In this document: in pieces, positions 7,068-8,586 of the stretch
How the letters are laid out: each line of letters begins with the position of its first letter
Numbering within the stretch: the stretch's first letter is position 1
NCBI GenBank assembly: GCA_030636965.1
Contig: DAOVVW010000023.1
Span: forward strand, 1 to 8,586
Reading direction: 5' to 3'
Length of the DNA stretch: 8,586 bases
From: Pseudomonadota bacterium
Lineage (GTDB): Bacteria > BMS3Abin14
Made by a program: the position numbers and the translations under genes
Notes under the pieces: generated by a model
What the model saw: only the letters and a program-made list of their open reading frames with translations
Database searches by the model: none
Told to the model about the DNA's origin: nothing

Positions 7068-7139
7068 GTGAGGGAAGGGAAAACGACGCTTTTCACTTCC
7101 CGAGGAGCAATAAGTCGCTCACGAACTTATTGCGACAAA
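7068..7139 (+). repeat. Hairpin-element core, copy A
   Basis: H4 pairs GGGAAG (7072-7077) with CTTCCC (7096-7101), and GAAAA (7079-7083) with TTTTC (7090-7094), around loop CGACGC. H5 pairs GCAATAAGT (7107-7115) with ACTTATTGC (7125-7133), 9 of 9, with loop CGCTCACGA. There is no ATG in the loop. Confidence 0.85.
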
Positions 7140-7151
7140 TAACAACACCAC

Positions 7152-7230
7152 GTGAGGAAAGGGGAAACCACGTCTTTCCCTTTCCGTGGAGTGAAAAGCC
7201 GCTCACGGACTTTTTGCGACAATAACAACA
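7152..7230 (+). repeat. Hairpin-element core, copy B
   Basis: H4 pairs GGAAAG (7156-7161) with CTTTCC (7180-7185) and has GGAAA/TTTCC inside. H5 is weaker: AAAAG (7194-7198) with CTTTT (7210-7214), with loop CCGCTCACGGA. It ends CGACAATAACAACA, like copy A. There is no ATG in the loop. Confidence 0.8.
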
Positions 7231-7310
7231 TTGATGACTCTGAAAGAAGTCATCAAAGCGCCCATTGAGGGGCGCCCAAATCAATGACTTGCGAAGCAAG
7301 TTATTGATTT
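7231..7310 (+). repeat. H1-H2-H3 hairpin modules, second set
   Basis: H1 pairs TTGATGACT (7231-7239) with AGTCATCAA (7248-7256), 9 of 9. H2 pairs GCGCCC (7258-7263) with GGGCGC (7270-7275). H3 pairs 7278-7292 with 7296-7310, 15 pairs including one G-T, closed by a GAA triloop in GCGAAGC. The order and spacing match the first set, but the H3 arms are different sequence. Confidence 0.85.
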
Positions 7311-7388
7311 GTGAGGAAAGAGAAAATGACATTTTTCGCTTTCCGTTGAGTAAAAAGCCATGGATGGACTTTTTACGACCAAACAACA
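7311..7388 (+). repeat. Hairpin-element core, copy C, abutting rimI
   Basis: H4 pairs GGAAAG (7315-7320) with CTTTCC (7339-7344) and GAAAA (7322-7326) with TTTTC (7333-7337). H5 pairs GTAAAAAG (7350-7357) with CTTTTTAC (7369-7376), 8 of 8. The loop contains ATGGATGG, as in copy 0. The element ends at the rimI start codon. Confidence 0.85.
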
Positions 7389-7392
7389 ATGA
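7360..7392 (+). CDS. Candidate ten-residue leader peptide upstream of rimI
   Basis: ATG 7360 opens a frame reading MDGLFTTKQQ and stops at TGA 7390-7392. That stop overlaps the rimI ATG (7389-7391) as ATGA. The first seven residues are the same as those of the lipoprotein encoded from copy 0. The upstream ribosome site is GTTGAG, weaker than the CGGAG in copy 0. The start lies in the loop of H5. Translation would bring ribosomes to the rimI start, which has no Shine-Dalgarno of its own. This is inferred from layout alone; so short a frame could be chance. Confidence 0.35.
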   Translation: MDGLFTTKQQ

Positions 7393-7862
7393 ATAGAAAA
7401 ACCCCATGCGGACAGTATTTCCTCAGGCCAATGAAGGAACAGGACTTGGCTTATGTTCTGGAGATAGAGCGGGATTCTTTCTCCCATCCCTGGAATGAGT
7501 CCAGTTTCAGGGAGGAGCTGCGCAGGGGAGAGATCTCACGATGTGTCGTGATCGAGGAAGGATCTGAAGAGCCAGGACTGATTGCTGGATTCATACTTGC
7601 CTGGATGGTGGCTGACGAACTTCACATTACCAACCTTGCTGTGACGCCTGAAATGAGACGAAAAGGGATAGCCGTTTTCCTGCTCACCCATCTGCTTGAT
7701 ATGGCCGCTGAAGAAGCCGCAACCTGGTGTACACTTGAAGTCAGAGTTTCCAATGCTGCAGCAAGAAGCCTCTACAAAAGGTTCGGGTTCAGAGAAGTGG
7801 GAGTAAGAGAGGGTTATTACATCGACGGCGAAGACGCAGTGGTGTTGGGGCTTGCGCTTTAG
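7389..7862 (+). CDS. rimI: RimI, ribosomal protein S18 N-alpha-acetyltransferase
   Basis: RimI is a GNAT-family enzyme that transfers acetyl from acetyl-CoA to the N-terminal alanine of ribosomal protein S18. The 157-residue protein covers one GNAT domain. It has FLRPMKEQDLAYVLEIERDSF at the first strand and helix, HPWNESSFREEL, and LHITNLAVTPEMRRKGIA with the acetyl-CoA loop R90-R91-K92-G93-I94-A95. LEVRVSNAAARSLYKRFGF follows, with E117 and Y129 matching the E. coli catalytic pair E103/Y115, and then YYIDGEDAVVLGL. ATG 7389 is the only usable start: TGA lies in frame at 7347, with no start codon between. The bases before it (ACGACCAAACAACA) contain no Shine-Dalgarno, so translation may depend on the upstream leader. 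tsaB upstream is its usual neighbour. Confidence 0.95.
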   Translation: MNRKTPCGQYFLRPMKEQDLAYVLEIERDSFSHPWNESSFREELRRGEISRCVVIEEGSEEPGLIAGFILAWMVADELHITNLAVTPEMRRKGIAVFLLTHLLDMAAEEAATWCTLEVRVSNAAARSLYKRFGFREVGVREGYYIDGEDAVVLGLAL

Positions 7863-8055
7863 CACAAGCCTGTCCAATGACCAACGTCCAATGACCAACG
7901 TGATCAGTTGTATGTTAGTTATGACTACCAACTATCAACCAACAACTAACAACTTTTATTTCTAATTTCCAATTTCTAATTTCTTGTGCTTTAATGGTAC
8001 CCGTAACCGATTTCGAATTATGAACAAAAACATTAAAAAACACGTCTTTACGCTC
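7863..8055. repeat. Intergenic word-repeat island V and AT-rich spacer
   Basis: No gene is seen. GTCCAATGACCAACGTCCAA-type words follow the rimI stop, in reverse-complement sense to islands I-III. The 27-base segment shared with island II is at 7929-7955. ATTTCTAATTTCCAATTTCT words follow. From about 7990 the words stop and AT-rich DNA leads into the promoter at 8056. Confidence 0.7.
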
Positions 8056-8085
8056 TTGACAATCTGTTGGAGAGCGACTTATAAT
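8056..8085 (+). promoter_or_regulatory. Consensus sigma-70 promoter
   Basis: TTGACA (8056-8061) and TATAAT (8080-8085) are both perfect matches to the sigma-70 consensus, with an 18-base spacer. AT-rich sequence upstream (AACATTAAAAAACACG) could act as an UP element. The start of transcription would be near 8092, about 20 bases before ATG 8114. This is the clearest promoter in the window. Confidence 0.87.
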
Positions 8086-8102
8086 CCTCGAATATTTTTT
8101 TC

Positions 8103-8107
8103 AAGGA
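8103..8107 (+). promoter_or_regulatory. Shine-Dalgarno of the YdcH-like gene
   Basis: AAGGA lies six bases before ATG 8114 and supports that start. Confidence 0.8.
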
Positions 8108-8113
8108 AGTGAG

Positions 8114-8338
8114 ATGGATAGAGAGAACAGGGAAAAGGCACTAATAGACAGGCTCGTTAAAGAAAACGACGAGTTTAGCAAACTTTACAATGAGCATCAG
8201 GAGTACGAGCGAGAGCTGGAAAAACTCATGAAAAAGAAACCACAGACGACAGAACTGCACTTCGAAATAGAGACTCTGAAGAAGCGCAAGCTCCTGGGGA
8301 AAGACAAGATGGAGAGGGTTCTTATTAAACATCGCTAG
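8114..8338 (+). CDS. YdcH-like (DUF465) small coiled-coil protein
   Basis: This is a 74-residue, highly charged, probably all-helical cytoplasmic protein. It matches the pattern I know from the YdcH/DUF465 family: LIDRLVKENDEFSKLYNEHQEYERELEKL, a short proline turn (KKPQTT), then ELHFEIETLKKRKLLGKDKMERVLIKHR. The family usually reads L..EN.EF..L...H..L...I, then a turn, then E...LKK.KL.LKD.I..IL..H. Length and the two-helix layout fit. The molecular role of the family is not established. The gene is a complete single-gene unit: consensus promoter 8056-8085, good ribosome site, and a strong terminator 29 bases after the stop. This suggests steady, fairly strong expression. Confidence 0.85.
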   Translation: MDRENREKALIDRLVKENDEFSKLYNEHQEYERELEKLMKKKPQTTELHFEIETLKKRKLLGKDKMERVLIKHR

Positions 8339-8366
8339 TTGTTCCGCCATTGGCTTGATGTATCCG

Positions 8367-8393
8367 GCGAGGCCATTGGCCTCGCTTTTTTTT
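8367..8393 (+). terminator. Strong intrinsic terminator
   Basis: GCGAGGCC (8367-8374) pairs perfectly with GGCCTCGC (8378-8385) around loop ATT, followed by eight T (8386-8393). It ends the YdcH-like transcript and stands 21 bases before the ilvD start. Confidence 0.95.
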
Positions 8394-8400
8394 CTGTAAA

Positions 8401-8405
8401 GGGAG
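8401..8405 (+). promoter_or_regulatory. Shine-Dalgarno of ilvD
   Basis: GGGAG lies nine bases before ATG 8415. It sits just after the T-run of the preceding terminator, leaving no room for a normal promoter between the two. Confidence 0.75.
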
Positions 8406-8414
8406 TATAGACGG

Positions 8415-8586
8415 ATGACTAAGGCAAGGATAAGCGACCGTGTGAAGGTGGGACCGGAGAGGGCTCCGTCAAGGGCCCTTCTGTATTCTACAGGCGTTAC
8501 CAGACGTTCTCTCGACAGGTCTTTTGTGGGTGTCTTCACCAGCTTCACCGATATAATCCCCGGGCATATCGGGATGAGGGAACTTG
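8415..8586 (+). CDS. ilvD: Dihydroxy-acid dehydratase, N-terminal part, cut by the window edge
   Basis: IlvD dehydrates 2,3-dihydroxy acids to 2-keto acids in isoleucine and valine synthesis (and pantothenate supply), using an iron-sulfur cluster. Only 57 codons are present, but they match the family's start: [20 protein letters not shown] (family RSD.IK.GP.RAP.RSLL.ATG), then [20 protein letters not shown], and [16 protein letters not shown] (family NS.TDI.PGH.HL.ELA). The cluster cysteines lie beyond the window. ATG 8415 has GGGAG upstream, and the protein begins at the usual place. The gene follows a strong terminator at 21 bases, so it is served either by read-through or by a promoter overlapping the upstream gene or terminator. 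Confidence 0.95.
   Translation, partial: MTKARISDRVKVGPERAPSRALLYSTGVTRRSLDRSFVGVFTSFTDIIPGHIGMREL

Larger units (their letters stand above)
6957..7388 (+). repeat. Array of modular hairpin elements between tsaB and rimI
   Basis: This 432-base region codes for no credible protein and is almost entirely made of hairpins. Module order is H1-H2-H3-H4-H5 (6960-7139), H4-H5 (7152-7230), then H1-H2-H3-H4-H5 (7231-7388). H1 is built on GATGACT/AGTCATC, H2 on GCGCCC/GGGCGC, H3 is a long stem that differs in sequence between copies, H4 is flanked by GTGAG and GGAG, and H5 resembles GTAAAAAG/CTTTTTAC. Corresponding stems differ by paired changes, so the fold rather than the sequence is kept. H5 units end in CGACAA or CGACCAA followed by AACAAC-like linkers. 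The class is unknown to me. It resembles REP/BIME-type elements in having hairpins beside a GKRG-like foot. Confidence 0.88.

Noticed and set aside
6957..7388. CRISPR array
   Set aside because: Units are unequal (about 84 and 159 bases apart), and the intervening sequence is itself repeated hairpin modules rather than unique spacers. No cas gene is nearby.
6957..7388. Integron attC sites or gene cassettes
   Set aside because: There are no paired RYYYAAC/GTTRRRY boxes, no integrase, and the flanking genes are core housekeeping genes.
7093..7407. A 104-codon open frame on the - strand across the hairpin array
   Set aside because: Its translation is three imperfect repeats of the element (RKK...GK...F.LSS), with no family resemblance and no ribosome site. 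It stays open because the repeat lacks stops in that frame.

Overview
The window looks like chromosomal DNA from an uncultivated Gram-negative bacterium. Deltaproteobacteria/Desulfobacterota is my best guess, from the protein style (RecJ, FtsB-like, TsaB, RimI, YdcH-like, IlvD), a lipoprotein signal, and the many short-word intergenic repeats. This is an impression, not a computed placement. All nine genes lie on the + strand. Most are housekeeping genes. The unusual material is in the gaps between them.

Layout. 1-1316: the 3' three quarters of recJ (single-strand exonuclease), cut by the window edge. 1317-1559: word-repeat island I. 1560-4003: an overlapping pair, an FtsB/DivIC-like division protein followed by a membrane-anchored GAF-GGDEF diguanylate cyclase. 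4004-4277: island II. 4278-5165: a nitrilase-superfamily protein of the N-carbamoylputrescine amidase type in which the catalytic cysteine position is serine. 5166-5484: island III, running into a structured repeat whose last part supplies the start codon of the next gene. 5485-6138: a lipoprotein of unknown function. 6139-6266: island IV. 6267-6956: tsaB. 6957-7388: an array of hairpins built from repeated modules. 7389-7862: rimI. 7863-8055: island V and AT-rich DNA. 8056-8393: a self-contained transcription unit with a consensus promoter, a YdcH-like small gene and a strong terminator. 8415-8586: the start of ilvD, cut by the window edge.

Two families of non-coding repeat are present. The first is a set of five gap-filling islands made of degenerate short words (TTGGACCTTGGA, ATTAGAGCATTAG, CATCACGCGT, CAACCAACAACTAACAAC), in either orientation. 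The second is a composite hairpin element of about 75 bases for its core pair of stems and up to about 180 bases with all five stems. Different copies keep their stems paired while the bases change, which implies selection on, or copying through, a folded RNA or single-stranded DNA. Copies next to genes carry ATGGATGG in the last loop. One copy gives the lipoprotein its start (MDGLFTT). Another encodes a ten-residue leader, MDGLFTTKQQ, whose stop codon overlaps the rimI start.

Gene partnerships. TsaB (tRNA t6A synthesis) and RimI (N-terminal acetylation of ribosomal protein S18) are commonly neighbours. Here the hairpin array lies between them and may control rimI translation. The division protein and the cyclase are almost certainly co-translated. 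The other genes show no shared pathway. The best candidates for something undescribed are the hairpin element with its translation-start cassette and the serine-substituted amidase homologue.
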